Source: Roseobacter sp. GAI101 (GTDB lineage: Bacteria; Pseudomonadota; Alphaproteobacteria; Rhodobacterales; Rhodobacteraceae). From it: a stretch of 64,000 nt of DNA. Below the pieces are notes generated by a model that worked only from the letters and a program-made list of their open reading frames with translations, had not been told where the DNA came from and did no database searches. Position numbers and translations under genes: made by a program. This document shows positions 35,902 through 44,199 of the stretch, in pieces. How positions within the stretch are numbered: position 1 is the first letter of the stretch; each line of letters opens with the position of its first letter. The stretch covers positions 2,107,488 to 2,171,487 of the forward strand of contig NZ_DS999213.1 of NCBI RefSeq assembly GCF_000156335.1, given 5' to 3'.

Positions 35902-37869
35902 ATGTCGCATCCGCAAAAAGACCGCCCCTGGCTGATCCGCACCTATGCCGGACATTCGACCGCAGAGGCGTCGAATGCGCTGTACCGCGCCAACCTGTTA
36001 AAGGGCCAGACCGGACTGTCGGTGGCCTTCGATTTGCCCACGCAGACCGGTTATGACAGCGACCACATTCTGGCACGGGGCGAAGTCGGCAAGGTCGGCG
36101 TGCCCGTCAGCCACCTGGGGGACATGCGAATGCTGTTCCGCGATATTCCGCTGGACCAGATGAACACCTCCATGACGATCAACGCGACGGCCCCTTGGCT
36201 GCTGGCGCTTTATATCGCCGTGGCCGAGGAACAGGGCGCTGATGTCTCGGCCCTTCAAGGCACGGTGCAAAACGACCTGATCAAGGAATACCTTAGCCGC
36301 GGCACCTATATCTGCCCCCCCGCGCCCAGCCTCAAGATGATCGCGGATGTTGCCGAGTATTGTTATACCAACGTGCCGAAATGGAACCCGATGAACGTCT
36401 GTTCCTACCACCTGCAAGAGGCCGGTGCCACGCCGGAACAGGAACTGGCCTTCGCCCTTGCCACCGCGACCGCCGTGCTGGATGCCCTGCGCCCACGCGT
36501 GCCGGAAAAGGACTTTCCGATGCTGGTCGGGCGGATCTCTTTCTTCGTTAACGCTGGCATCCGATTTGTCACCGAGATGTGCAAAATGCGCGCCTTTGGT
36601 GACCTATGGGATGAAATTTGTCTGGAACGCTATGGTGTCGAAGACCCGAAATTCCGCCGCTTCCGCTATGGCGTGCAGGTGAATTCCCTTGGCCTCACGG
36701 AACAGCAGCCCGAAAATAACGTCTACCGCATATTGATCGAAATGCTGGCCGTGACCCTGTCGAAAAACGCCCGCGCCCGCGCTGTGCAACTGCCCGCATG
36801 GAACGAAGCGCTTGGCCTGCCGCGCCCGTGGGACCAGCAATGGTCGATGCGGATGCAGCAGATCATGGCCTATGAAACGGATTTGTTGGAATTCGACGAT
36901 CTGTTCGATGGCAACCCTGCCGTGGATCGCAAAGTCGAAGCGCTGAAGGAAGGCGCGCGCGCCGAACTGGCCAATCTGGATGGCATGGGCGGCGCGATCT
37001 CGGCCATCGATTATATGAAATCACGACTTGTGGAAAGCAACGCCGACCGTCTGGGCCGGATCGAGGCCGGCGAGACGATCGTGGTGGGTGTGAACAAGTG
37101 GCAACAAGGCGAACCGTCCCCTCTGATGACCGGCGATGGCGGCATCATGGTGGTGGACCCCGCCGTGGAGGCCGACCAGATCGACCGTCTGAATACATGG
37201 CGCGCGAACCGCGATCAGGCGGCGGTGGACAAGGCGCTTGCCGATTTGCGCGCAGCGGCTGCCGAAGGGCGCAACGTGATGGAGCCTTCGATTGCAGGAG
37301 CAAAGGCTGGCGTGACCACAGGCGAATGGGCTGCACAGATGCGCGCCGTCCATGGCGAATATCGTGGGCCGACCGGGGTCGGCACGGGCCGTTCCAACAA
37401 GACCGAAGGGCTGGATACCCTGCGCGAAGCGGTTGATGCCGTCAGCACGCGCCTTGGCCGACGCCTGAGCTTTCTGGTGGGCAAGCCCGGCCTGGATGGC
37501 CATTCCAACGGTGCGGAGCAAATCGCCGTGCGCGCGCGCGATTGCGGCATGGATATCTCTTACGAGGGTATTCGCCTCACGCCGTCAGAGATCGTCGCGG
37601 CGGCTGTCGCGGGCAAACACCACGTTGTCGGGCTTTCTATTCTTTCCGGATCCCATATACCGCTGGTAGAAGATTTGGTGAAACAAATGCGTGACGCCGG
37701 TATTGGACATATTCCTCTCATTGTGGGGGGTATTATTCCTGACGACGATTCAAAACGTCTTCTCGCTATGGGTGTAGCGCGCGTCTATACGCCGAAAGAT
37801 TTCGAATTGAATACCATCATGCAGGACATCGTCACATTGGCAGATCCGCAAACAGTTGCGGCCGAATAA
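35902..37869 (+). CDS. ecm: Ethylmalonyl-CoA mutase (B12-dependent, MeaA-type)
   Basis: Converts (2R)-ethylmalonyl-CoA to methylsuccinyl-CoA. It has 655 residues as a single-chain mutase. The barrel domain covers about 1-500: RTYAGHSTAEASNALYRANL, FDLPTQTGYDSDH, MTINATAPWLLALYI. The C-terminal cobalamin domain has the DxHxxG motif in GLDGHSNGAEQIAV and a GGIIPDDD loop. Its length (shorter than methylmalonyl-CoA mutase at about 710) and its proximity to ccr favour Ecm. The start at MSHPQKDRPW follows GAGAGG. The last 80 codons have clearly lower GC at third positions than the rest. Confidence 0.94.
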   Translation: MSHPQKDRPWLIRTYAGHSTAEASNALYRANLLKGQTGLSVAFDLPTQTGYDSDHILARGEVGKVGVPVSHLGDMRMLFRDIPLDQMNTSMTINATAPWLLALYIAVAEEQGADVSALQGTVQNDLIKEYLSRGTYICPPAPSLKMIADVAEYCYTNVPKWNPMNVCSYHLQEAGATPEQELAFALATATAVLDALRPRVPEKDFPMLVGRISFFVNAGIRFVTEMCKMRAFGDLWDEICLERYGVEDPKFRRFRYGVQVNSLGLTEQQPENNVYRILIEMLAVTLSKNARARAVQLPAWNEALGLPRPWDQQWSMRMQQIMAYETDLLEFDDLFDGNPAVDRKVEALKEGARAELANLDGMGGAISAIDYMKSRLVESNADRLGRIEAGETIVVGVNKWQQGEPSPLMTGDGGIMVVDPAVEADQIDRLNTWRANRDQAAVDKALADLRAAAAEGRNVMEPSIAGAKAGVTTGEWAAQMRAVHGEYRGPTGVGTGRSNKTEGLDTLREAVDAVSTRLGRRLSFLVGKPGLDGHSNGAEQIAVRARDCGMDISYEGIRLTPSEIVAAAVAGKHHVVGLSILSGSHIPLVEDLVKQMRDAGIGHIPLIVGGIIPDDDSKRLLAMGVARVYTPKDFELNTIMQDIVTLADPQTVAAE

Positions 37870-37955
37870 TAACGTCATGAATTATTTACTCTCTTTTTTT
37901 ATCGCTCCTTTTGGAGTAAGGCGACATCACGCTTTTCGAGAGAGGGAATAGCAAA

Positions 37956-38276
37956 ATGACAATCAATCTTGACAGCATGACCCATAAAGAGCTCGAGACG
38001 CTCTTGGAAGATGTGAAAAAGGCAATCAAGTCGGCTTACCAACGTGACCGCGTTGAAGCACGTAAAGCAGCAGAAAAAGCAGCGGCACAATTCGGCTTTT
38101 CTTTGGATGAAGTTTCCGGCGGCACAACCGGGAAGAAACCGGCGGCAACCAAGGCACCTGCGAAATACGCCAATCCGGAAGACCCTTCCCAAACCTGGAC
38201 GGGAAAAGGACGCCAGCCAAATTGGTATCGCGAGATGGTTGCCAAAGGCGTTTCACCGGACGACTTGCTGGTTTAA
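37956..38276 (+). CDS. H-NS family nucleoid protein (HvrA/Spb type)
   Basis: A 106-residue H-NS-like protein. The N-terminal helical oligomerisation part (LDSMTHKELETLLEDVKKAI) is followed by a Lys/Ala-rich linker. The C-terminal DNA-binding motif is KYANPEDPSQTWTGKGRQPNW, with the H-NS core T-W-[TS]-G-x-G-[RK]-x-P. In Rhodobacter, HvrA and Spb proteins of this type bind AT-rich promoters. The gene is itself relatively AT-rich. It stands between ecm and deoD and is followed by a strong terminator. Confidence 0.93.
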   Translation: MTINLDSMTHKELETLLEDVKKAIKSAYQRDRVEARKAAEKAAAQFGFSLDEVSGGTTGKKPAATKAPAKYANPEDPSQTWTGKGRQPNWYREMVAKGVSPDDLLV

Positions 38277-38314
38277 GCCGACATCGGCATAGATCCAGCA
38301 TCATGATCCAGACT

Positions 38315-38353
38315 AAAAAGGAGTTTTCCGTGCAAACGTGAAACTCCTTTTTT
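38315..38353 (+). terminator. Intrinsic terminator after H-NS family gene
   Basis: A 12-bp perfect stem, AAAAAGGAGTTT pairing with AAACTCCTTTTT, with a 14-base loop; the run TTTTTT closes it. It lies 38 bases after the stop and 30 bases before deoD. Confidence 0.88.
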
Positions 38354-38383
38354 AATATCCCCAACAACTTATTAAGGCGTCCC

Positions 38384-39094
38384 ATGACAATTCATATTGG
38401 TGCAAAACCCGGCGATATTGCCGAAACTGTTTTAATGCCGGGCGATCCGTATCGCGCGAAATGGGCAGCGGAGAATTTCCTGCAAGATGCAAAGCTTGTG
38501 AATGACGTGCGTGGCATGTTGGGTTTCACGGGAACCTGGAACGGGCACCGGGTGACAATTCAGGGATCAGGCATGGGGATGCCGTCACTTTCGATTTATG
38601 TGAATGAATTGATTACACAATATGACGCCAAAACGCTGATCCGTATTGGGTCATGTGGCGGTATGCAGCCACATGTCGGCATTCGGGACGTCATCATTGC
38701 CATGACCGCGACCACCATTACATCACCATCTTCGGGAATATTTCGCGAAATGAATTATGCGCCCTGTGCGGATTGGTCATTGTTGCGGGCTGCCGTCGCG
38801 GCGGCAGAGGCAATGGGCACCACGACCCATGTAGGCGGCATCTATTCGTCAGATGTATTTTACGCCGAGCGCCCGGATCTGGACGAGCAGATGACACGCC
38901 ATGGTATCTTGGGCGTCGAAATGGAGGCGGCAGAGCTCTATACGCTGGCCGCCCGCCACAAGCGGCGCGCATTGGCCGTGCTGACCGTCAGCGATCATCT
39001 ACAAACCGGTGAAGCGCTTTCGGCGGCAGACCGTGAAGGGTCTTTTGGCGATATGGTCGAAATCGCGCTGGAAGCGGCTTTCGCGGACGTCTGA
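38384..39094 (+). CDS. deoD: Purine-nucleoside phosphorylase DeoD
   Basis: Phosphorolysis of purine (deoxy)nucleosides in the cytoplasm. It has 236 residues, the hexameric DeoD length. The phosphate site is [12 protein letters not shown] and [26 protein letters not shown] and [13 protein letters not shown] (nucleoside binding, with Glu) follow, and the catalytic Asp is in [10 protein letters not shown]. The start follows TTAAGGCGTCCC. The BMP-type ABC importer at 22.2-26.9 kb could supply its substrates. Confidence 0.96.
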   Translation: MTIHIGAKPGDIAETVLMPGDPYRAKWAAENFLQDAKLVNDVRGMLGFTGTWNGHRVTIQGSGMGMPSLSIYVNELITQYDAKTLIRIGSCGGMQPHVGIRDVIIAMTATTITSPSSGIFREMNYAPCADWSLLRAAVAAAEAMGTTTHVGGIYSSDVFYAERPDLDEQMTRHGILGVEMEAAELYTLAARHKRRALAVLTVSDHLQTGEALSAADREGSFGDMVEIALEAAFADV

Positions 39095-39171
39095 TCGCGT
39101 CGATGGCTCTGGACGCTCCGCGGGGGATTTAAGTCCATTTGGAAAACAAGGGCTGCGGCACCAACCGAATG

Positions 39172-40014
39172 TCAGGTGCCGTGGCTGCGGTCGTAATGGT
39201 TGCGCGGGGCTAAATTGATCCCTTCCAAAACGGCCGGATCGGCGGCGAATATTTCAACCAGCAGCGGATGACAGGCAGCCGCGTCTGAAGAATGTTCGGA
39301 CGAACAGTCCCCCCCTGGGCATGCGCTAAGTGCCCCCAGCAGGTCGATCTCGGCAAAAAACTCGAGGTAGTCTCCCGGCCGGACGGGGCTGGCTTTCATG
39401 AAGTATTGCCCTGTGTCCTGCGTAAACCCCGTACACATGAAAACATTGAGAACGTCATGGACATGAGGCTCTGCCTGTAGGGGCGGGACATCCAAGTGGG
39501 CAGCCAAGGCACGGACAAGATTGGAATGGCAGCATTGATGATACTGTCCCCCCGCCAGAAGATTATGCGTATAGGGGTCGCAGCGCGTGCCGATCACGTC
39601 ATGAACAGATCCGCCGAACGCGTCCTTGCCATACCATTCCAGCGTATCATGCGTGATCGTCGCCATGGGCCGCAGATGAGGGAAGCTCGACCACATGCGC
39701 TGTCCTGTCGTGATATGGGTCCCATGCAGCGCGCGGGTCTTGCCGGAATAAAATCGTTCGGTCAGGTCGTTTTCCGCCCAAAGGTTCAAATCGCCGACTT
39801 GCGGTCCTTCCACCGACCTGATGCGGAAAAAATGGCCCGCCGGGACAGAAAAACATCGCGCATCACGCGCCGGGACAAGCACTTCGTCCACCTTGGTCAG
39901 TGTCGCGCGCGCGCGTGTCAGGGCAGCCATATCCGGCACGGGCAGTGTATCAACCGGATAGCAGATCACGGGTTTGACCGCGCGGCGCGCGGCGGCGTCT
40001 TCAGGTTCCATCAT
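39172..40014 (-). CDS. DUF1989 / urea carboxylase-associated family protein
   Basis: A 280-residue protein of the DUF1989 family, often labelled urea carboxylase-associated. Conserved parts are VPAGHFFRIRSVEGPQVGDL, HGTHITTGQRMWSS, CDPYTHNLLAG and a set of Cys and His near YHQCCHSNL and HVHDVLNVFMC that could bind metal. Its start (ATGATG) overlaps the stop of the FAD dehydrogenase by four bases, so the two are coupled. No urea carboxylase genes lie nearby, so the urea label should not be taken literally. Confidence 0.85.
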   Translation of the reverse strand: MMEPEDAAARRAVKPVICYPVDTLPVPDMAALTRARATLTKVDEVLVPARDARCFSVPAGHFFRIRSVEGPQVGDLNLWAENDLTERFYSGKTRALHGTHITTGQRMWSSFPHLRPMATITHDTLEWYGKDAFGGSVHDVIGTRCDPYTHNLLAGGQYHQCCHSNLVRALAAHLDVPPLQAEPHVHDVLNVFMCTGFTQDTGQYFMKASPVRPGDYLEFFAEIDLLGALSACPGGDCSSEHSSDAAACHPLLVEIFAADPAVLEGINLAPRNHYDRSHGT

Positions 40015-41663
40015 GTATTTTGTCCTGCTATGCGTCCGGAGAACAGGCAACCGCCCAGAAATGTCCCCTCAAGCGCGTTATAACCATGGTAACCGCCGCC
40101 GCCGAAACCGCTGACTTCACCTGCTGCGAATAGTCCCGGGAGTACGGCTCCGGTCGGGGTAAGCACGCGACCCTGCATGTCCGTGTGCAGCCCCCCCAGA
40201 CTTTTGCGTGTCAGGATGTTCAGCCGCACGGCGATAAGCGGCCCGTTTTGGGGGTCGAGTATTGCATGGGGTTTGGCCGTGCGGATCAGCCGATCCCCCC
40301 GGTAGGCGCGCGCGCCTCGGATGGCTGTGATTTGCGCATCCTTGGCAAAGGGGTTGGCCAGTTGCCCGTCCCGTGCCGAAATCTGGCCGCGCACATCCGC
40401 CAGATCCAACGGCTGCTCAGGGGTCAACCGGTTCATGCCCGCGACCAAGTCCTCGAGCCTGTCCGCCACGATAAAATCAGCGCCCTTTTCCTTGAACGCT
40501 TCGACTGCAGGCGTCGCCCCTTTCCCAAGCCGCGCCTTGAGAACATCGCGCCACCCGCCGTTGGTAAGGTCCGGGTTCTGTTCAGACCCCGACAGGGCGA
40601 ATTCCTTTTCGATGATCTTTTGGGTCAGGATGAACCAACTGTGGTCGCCGGCGTGCAAAATGCGTTTCAGCGTGGCCAGTGTATCGAAACCGGGCATGCA
40701 GGGGGCCTCCATCCGGTCGCCCTTGGCATCCAGCCAGATCGAAGACGGTCCCGGCAGAATGCGAATGCCGTGATTGGGCCAGATGGGGTTCCAGTTTTCG
40801 ACCCCCTCGCAATAATGCCACATGCGATCTTCGTTAATCAGTCCGGCCCCTGCATCGGCGGCAATGGCGTGCATCTTGCCGTCCACATAGTCGGGAACGC
40901 CGGAAATCATGCGCTTTGGGGGCTGGCCCAGACGGTCAACCGGCCAATGCTTGCGCACAAGGTCATGGTTCGCCCCGATCCCGCCGGTGGTCAGGACAAT
41001 CGCCTCGGCCTGATGATTAAAACCGCCCACGACCGTCCGCCCTGTGCTTTCACCGCGCGGTGCCGTGTTTGGCTCAAGTACATCGCCTGTAACGCCCCTG
41101 ACAGCGCCATTGGTGACGTCAAGCGCGGTCACACGGTGCCGGAATGCAAGTTTGACCTTACCCGCCAGTACATGTTCTTGCATCAGCTTGGCAAAGGGCG
41201 CGACGACGCCCGTGCCTGTCCCCCAGGTGATGTGAAACCGCGGCACCGAATTGCCGTGGCCGCCCGCCAACGCCCCGCCCCGTTCGGCCCAACCGACAAC
41301 GGGAAACCAGCGCATGCCCAAGCCGTGCAGCCAGGGGCGCATACCGCCGGCCGCCCAGTCGACAAAGCGTTCTGCGTAGGCGCGCGGGTTTGCGTCTTGC
41401 TCGCGGTCGAACTGGGCCGACCCCATCCAGTCCGTCAGGGCCAATTCCGCGCTGTCCCGGATACCAAGGCGGCGCTGTTCGGGGGTATCGACCATGAACA
41501 AGCCCCCCAGGGACCAGAAAGCCTGCCCGCCAAGGCTTTGCGGACCTTCCTGATCAACCAGCAATACACGCCGCCCGCGCAACACGGCCTCGTGGGCGGC
41601 AACCATTCCGGCAAGCCCCGCCCCCACAACGATAACATCTGCTTTGAAGTTTTGATCGGCCAT
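40011..41663 (-). CDS. FAD-dependent dehydrogenase, KSTD/fumarate-reductase flavoprotein family
   Basis: A 550-residue flavoprotein. The FAD-binding N-terminus is DVIVVGAGLAGMVAAHEAVLRG with a DQEGPQSLGGQAFWSLGG loop, and the C-terminal flavin site is GLFAAGEVSGFGGGGYHGYNA. LTTGGIGANHDLVRKHWP lies in between. The family covers 3-ketosteroid-delta-dehydrogenase-like and other FAD-binding dehydrogenases; the substrate is unknown. It is translationally coupled to the DUF1989 gene, which suggests a shared pathway. Confidence 0.9.
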   Translation of the reverse strand: MADQNFKADVIVVGAGLAGMVAAHEAVLRGRRVLLVDQEGPQSLGGQAFWSLGGLFMVDTPEQRRLGIRDSAELALTDWMGSAQFDREQDANPRAYAERFVDWAAGGMRPWLHGLGMRWFPVVGWAERGGALAGGHGNSVPRFHITWGTGTGVVAPFAKLMQEHVLAGKVKLAFRHRVTALDVTNGAVRGVTGDVLEPNTAPRGESTGRTVVGGFNHQAEAIVLTTGGIGANHDLVRKHWPVDRLGQPPKRMISGVPDYVDGKMHAIAADAGAGLINEDRMWHYCEGVENWNPIWPNHGIRILPGPSSIWLDAKGDRMEAPCMPGFDTLATLKRILHAGDHSWFILTQKIIEKEFALSGSEQNPDLTNGGWRDVLKARLGKGATPAVEAFKEKGADFIVADRLEDLVAGMNRLTPEQPLDLADVRGQISARDGQLANPFAKDAQITAIRGARAYRGDRLIRTAKPHAILDPQNGPLIAVRLNILTRKSLGGLHTDMQGRVLTPTGAVLPGLFAAGEVSGFGGGGYHGYNALEGTFLGGCLFSGRIAGQNT

Positions 41664-41723
41664 GATCCCCCCGCGCCCGGCAACGCTAAACCACGATGCG
41701 TTGCGCTGTCGAGGGGCCGCGTT

Positions 41724-41942
41724 TTACAATGGGCGCGACGCCACTTTGGCCTTGCAATCGCGTGGGGGACCTTTGGTCGCGGTATAGGCTTCGGCCCCAC
41801 AGGCGGCGCAGCGATAGAAGTGCAACGCACCCTTGTCGCGCGCGGTGTCCTGACGCCAACGGCATCCCCGCGTGCCTTTGTTGCGCCGCGCAAAATACGC
41901 GACGATGACAAAAGCGATCAGGAGGCCGAGGATAATATGCAT
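41724..41942 (-). CDS. Small membrane protein with Cys-rich (zinc-ribbon-like) tail
   Basis: A 72-residue protein with an N-terminal transmembrane helix (MHIILGLLIAFVIVAYFARR). A cytoplasmic part carries four Cys: CRWR, CAACGAEAYTATKGPP, DCK. The C...CxxC...C spacing suggests a minimal metal-binding ribbon. I do not recognise a named family, though similar proteins are familiar from Rhodobacteraceae. It lies 46 bases after sdhB, beyond a hairpin. Confidence 0.6.
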   Translation of the reverse strand: MHIILGLLIAFVIVAYFARRNKGTRGCRWRQDTARDKGALHFYRCAACGAEAYTATKGPPRDCKAKVASRPL

Positions 41943-41953
41943 GGCATTCTATG

Positions 41954-41980
41954 GCCCATCCCGCGAGAGGCGGGATGGGC
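41954..41980 (-). terminator. Hairpin after sdhB
   Basis: An 11-bp perfect stem, GCCCATCCCGC with GCGGGATGGGC, loop of five. There is no T-run on the minus strand, so it may be an mRNA-stabilising or partial terminator structure at the end of the sdh operon. Confidence 0.5.
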
Positions 41981-41988
41981 ATTTACAA

Positions 41989-42768
41989 TCAAACGGTCCG
42001 TTCGACCATCATTTTCTTGATATTCGCAATCGCGGCTGCGGGATTAAGGCCCTTGGGGCACGTCTTGGCGCAGTTCATGATCGTGTGGCAGCGGTACAGC
42101 TTGAAGGGGTCTTCAAGATCGTCCAGACGTTCGCCTGTGGCCTCGTCACGGCTGTCGATCAACCAGCGGTACGCGTGCAGCAAAGCTGCTGGCCCAAGGT
42201 AGCGATCACCGTTCCACCAGTAGCTGGGGCAAGATGTCGAACAGCACGCACACATGATGCATTCATAAAGACCATCCAGCTTGGCACGGTCATCAATCGA
42301 CTGCTTCCACTCTTTCGCAGGCGCGGGCGTTTCGGTTTCCAACCAAGGCTGGATCGACGCATGCTGCGCATAGAAATGCGTGAGGTCCGGGATCAGATCC
42401 TTGACCACTGGCATGTGCGGCAGCGGATAGATTTTCACCGCACCTTTGACCTCTTCGACGCCGTAGGTACATGCAAGCGTGTTGATCCCGTCAATGTTCA
42501 TCGCACAGGATCCGCAAATCCCTTCGCGGCAGGACCGGCGGAAGGTCAGTGTCGGGTCAATCTCGTTCTTGATCTTGATCAACGCGTCCAAAATCATCGG
42601 ACCGCAGGTGTCCATATCAACGAAATAGGTGTCGATGGCCGGGTTCTTGCCATCATCAGGATTCCAACGGTAGACTTGGAACTGCTTGAGGTTTTTGGCA
42701 CCTTCGGGCTTGGGCCACGTCTTACCGGTCGTCATCCGGGAATTCTTGGGGAGCGTGAGTTGAACCAT
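41989..42768 (-). CDS. sdhB: Succinate dehydrogenase iron-sulfur subunit
   Basis: Fe-S subunit of complex II, which passes electrons from SdhA to quinone. It has 259 residues. The [2Fe-2S] ligands are in [15 protein letters not shown] with a later Cys. The [4Fe-4S] motif is [12 protein letters not shown], and the [3Fe-4S] region is [17 protein letters not shown]. In this genome sdhB is separated from sdhA by a short Cys-rich ORF, a lipoprotein and an FkbM methyltransferase, all on the same strand. Confidence 0.98.
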   Translation of the reverse strand: MVQLTLPKNSRMTTGKTWPKPEGAKNLKQFQVYRWNPDDGKNPAIDTYFVDMDTCGPMILDALIKIKNEIDPTLTFRRSCREGICGSCAMNIDGINTLACTYGVEEVKGAVKIYPLPHMPVVKDLIPDLTHFYAQHASIQPWLETETPAPAKEWKQSIDDRAKLDGLYECIMCACCSTSCPSYWWNGDRYLGPAALLHAYRWLIDSRDEATGERLDDLEDPFKLYRCHTIMNCAKTCPKGLNPAAAIANIKKMMVERTV

Positions 42769-42821
42769 ATCGCTTCTCCTGGTCTGGTGGGCCGCAGCCC
42801 TTTTCGTTTCAATTCAGGCGC

Positions 42822-43640
42822 TTACTTCTTTTTGATGTAAAGCGCGTTGCCTTCGGCCTGTAAGGTTTCTTCAAACCCAGCGGCCAGTATTTTTGCACAA
42901 AGATCGGTTTGCCATTGGTGGGCGTGGCGCACTTCGATCAGGATCGCATCGGGCAGCCATCCACCGTCTGCCGCGCCATCAAGCATCGGGTTCAGCACGA
43001 CTTCCTCGGCCCCCTCCACGTCGATCTTGATTACGGTAAGATCGTGATTCTTTGCAGCATCGGTGAAGGCCGAAAGGGGGCGCGTCGGCACCAGCAGCCC
43101 GCCGGTGCGCTGGCGCGGCTGAACCCGCTTGAGCGACGCCTGCCCATAGTTATGGCCCCGAAAGTTCAAGACCGCTTCGCCATCGCGGTCGGACAGGGCA
43201 CAGCCTTCGATGCGAACTTTGCTATGCAGATCATTTAGCTGGATGTTGGTCGCCAGCCGTCCGATCATCACGGGGTTCGGCTCAAACGCGACAACTCGGG
43301 AGCCGTCACCACTGGCCAGGCCAAGCGGAATGGTGAACGCCCCGCAATTCGCACCAATATCCAGAACCAGAACATTACGGTCTTCGACCAATTGAACCAA
43401 GGCCAATAGCGATTTCAGTTCGGGCGGATATCCTTCCAGCCAGATACAGGTTTCTGTGTAATTATCACGCGGGTCGACCACCATCCGGATGTCCGCGAAT
43501 TCGATTTCGACAGGGGAGAGTGTAGCATTGATCGCAGCGCGTTCCTTGGACGTTCCGTTGCGAAAACGGTCACGCAACGTGTCCATGTCGGCCGCTTTGA
43601 TCTGGTCCATCATATCTGAGGTTCCATGCACAGCGCTCAT
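42822..43640 (-). CDS. FkbM-family SAM-dependent methyltransferase
   Basis: A 272-residue FkbM-type methyltransferase. The SAM motif is VLVLDIGANCGAFTIPLG, followed by VVAFEPNPVMIGRLATNI and the acidic VIKIDVEGAEEVVL strand typical of FkbM. The start was set at MSAVHGTSDM, where ATG overlaps the upstream stop (TGATG); a start 15 codons earlier is possible. FkbM enzymes O-methylate sugars, polyketides or small metabolites. A place inside the sdh operon is unusual, and a role for complex II is not implied by the sequence. Confidence 0.9.
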   Translation of the reverse strand: MSAVHGTSDMMDQIKAADMDTLRDRFRNGTSKERAAINATLSPVEIEFADIRMVVDPRDNYTETCIWLEGYPPELKSLLALVQLVEDRNVLVLDIGANCGAFTIPLGLASGDGSRVVAFEPNPVMIGRLATNIQLNDLHSKVRIEGCALSDRDGEAVLNFRGHNYGQASLKRVQPRQRTGGLLVPTRPLSAFTDAAKNHDLTVIKIDVEGAEEVVLNPMLDGAADGGWLPDAILIEVRHAHQWQTDLCAKILAAGFEETLQAEGNALYIKKK

Positions 43641-43975
43641 CACCCCAGCGTCCCAGTCATGCCCAAGGTCGATTGCGACAGGCATCGCACGGTTTCAGGA
43701 CGCGACAATACCGTGCGGACGGTTGCGACGGTTGTGTCATCGACCCCCATCACGGCCGACTTGGCGAAAACCCGAATCTCGATCGCGTCGGAATTGTCGA
43801 TGATGCAATCGGTAAAGGGGGTAATCATTTGTTTTGGGACCTGCGGGAAACGGGTAGCGATCGTTTGGGATACGACGCCTTTGGCGCTTTCGCGCGCAAG
43901 GGTATCCACGCGCTGCGATGCCTGATCGCAGGCTGTCAAAGCAAAAAGAACAACTATGGCTAAAACCTGTTTCAT
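43640..43975 (-). CDS. Small predicted lipoprotein in sdh operon
   Basis: A 111-residue protein. The signal MKQVLAIVVLFALTAC ends in lipobox LTAC. The mature part has two further Cys (FTDCIIDNSD and ETVRCLSQS) that could form a disulfide. The start was chosen at this Met because it gives a signal peptide and its ATG overlaps the preceding ORF stop (ATGA). I do not know a named family. It lies between sdhA and the FkbM gene. Confidence 0.7.
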   Translation of the reverse strand: MKQVLAIVVLFALTACDQASQRVDTLARESAKGVVSQTIATRFPQVPKQMITPFTDCIIDNSDAIEIRVFAKSAVMGVDDTTVATVRTVLSRPETVRCLSQSTLGMTGTLG

Positions 43976-44160
43976 ACGCTCCGCTTTCCAAGATCGCTGC
44001 GACAAACCCGTGCATCGCTCACGTGACCCACCTGCACCTTGCAGAGGTCACAATAAGCCGCATAGCAAGCCTTCGACGTCCCCGTCATGACAGGGCCGCC
44101 GCTAAAATTACGTTCCTCCGCAAGGCAACAGCCATGCGGAGGCCCAGAGGACTGCCGCAT
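43972..44160 (-). CDS. Possible Cys-rich small protein after sdhA
   Basis: A 62-residue frame with six Cys (GCC, CYAAYCDLC, RVCRS). Its stop overlaps the lipoprotein start by four bases, as in coupled genes, and codon use is normal. There is no clear ribosome binding site, and an in-frame stop lies directly before the ATG. It fills an otherwise empty gap of 220 bases after sdhA. The Cys spacing suggests metal or disulfide binding if it is expressed. Confidence 0.4.
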   Translation of the reverse strand: MRQSSGPPHGCCLAEERNFSGGPVMTGTSKACYAAYCDLCKVQVGHVSDARVCRSDLGKRSV

Positions 44161-44199
44161 TCAGTAGGGCTGATGCCTTGGGTAAAACCCGTCATTCGA

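Noticed and set aside
40185..42020. 611-codon plus-strand frame opposite the FAD dehydrogenase
   Set aside because: Shadow frame; the minus-strand gene has clear flavoprotein motifs.
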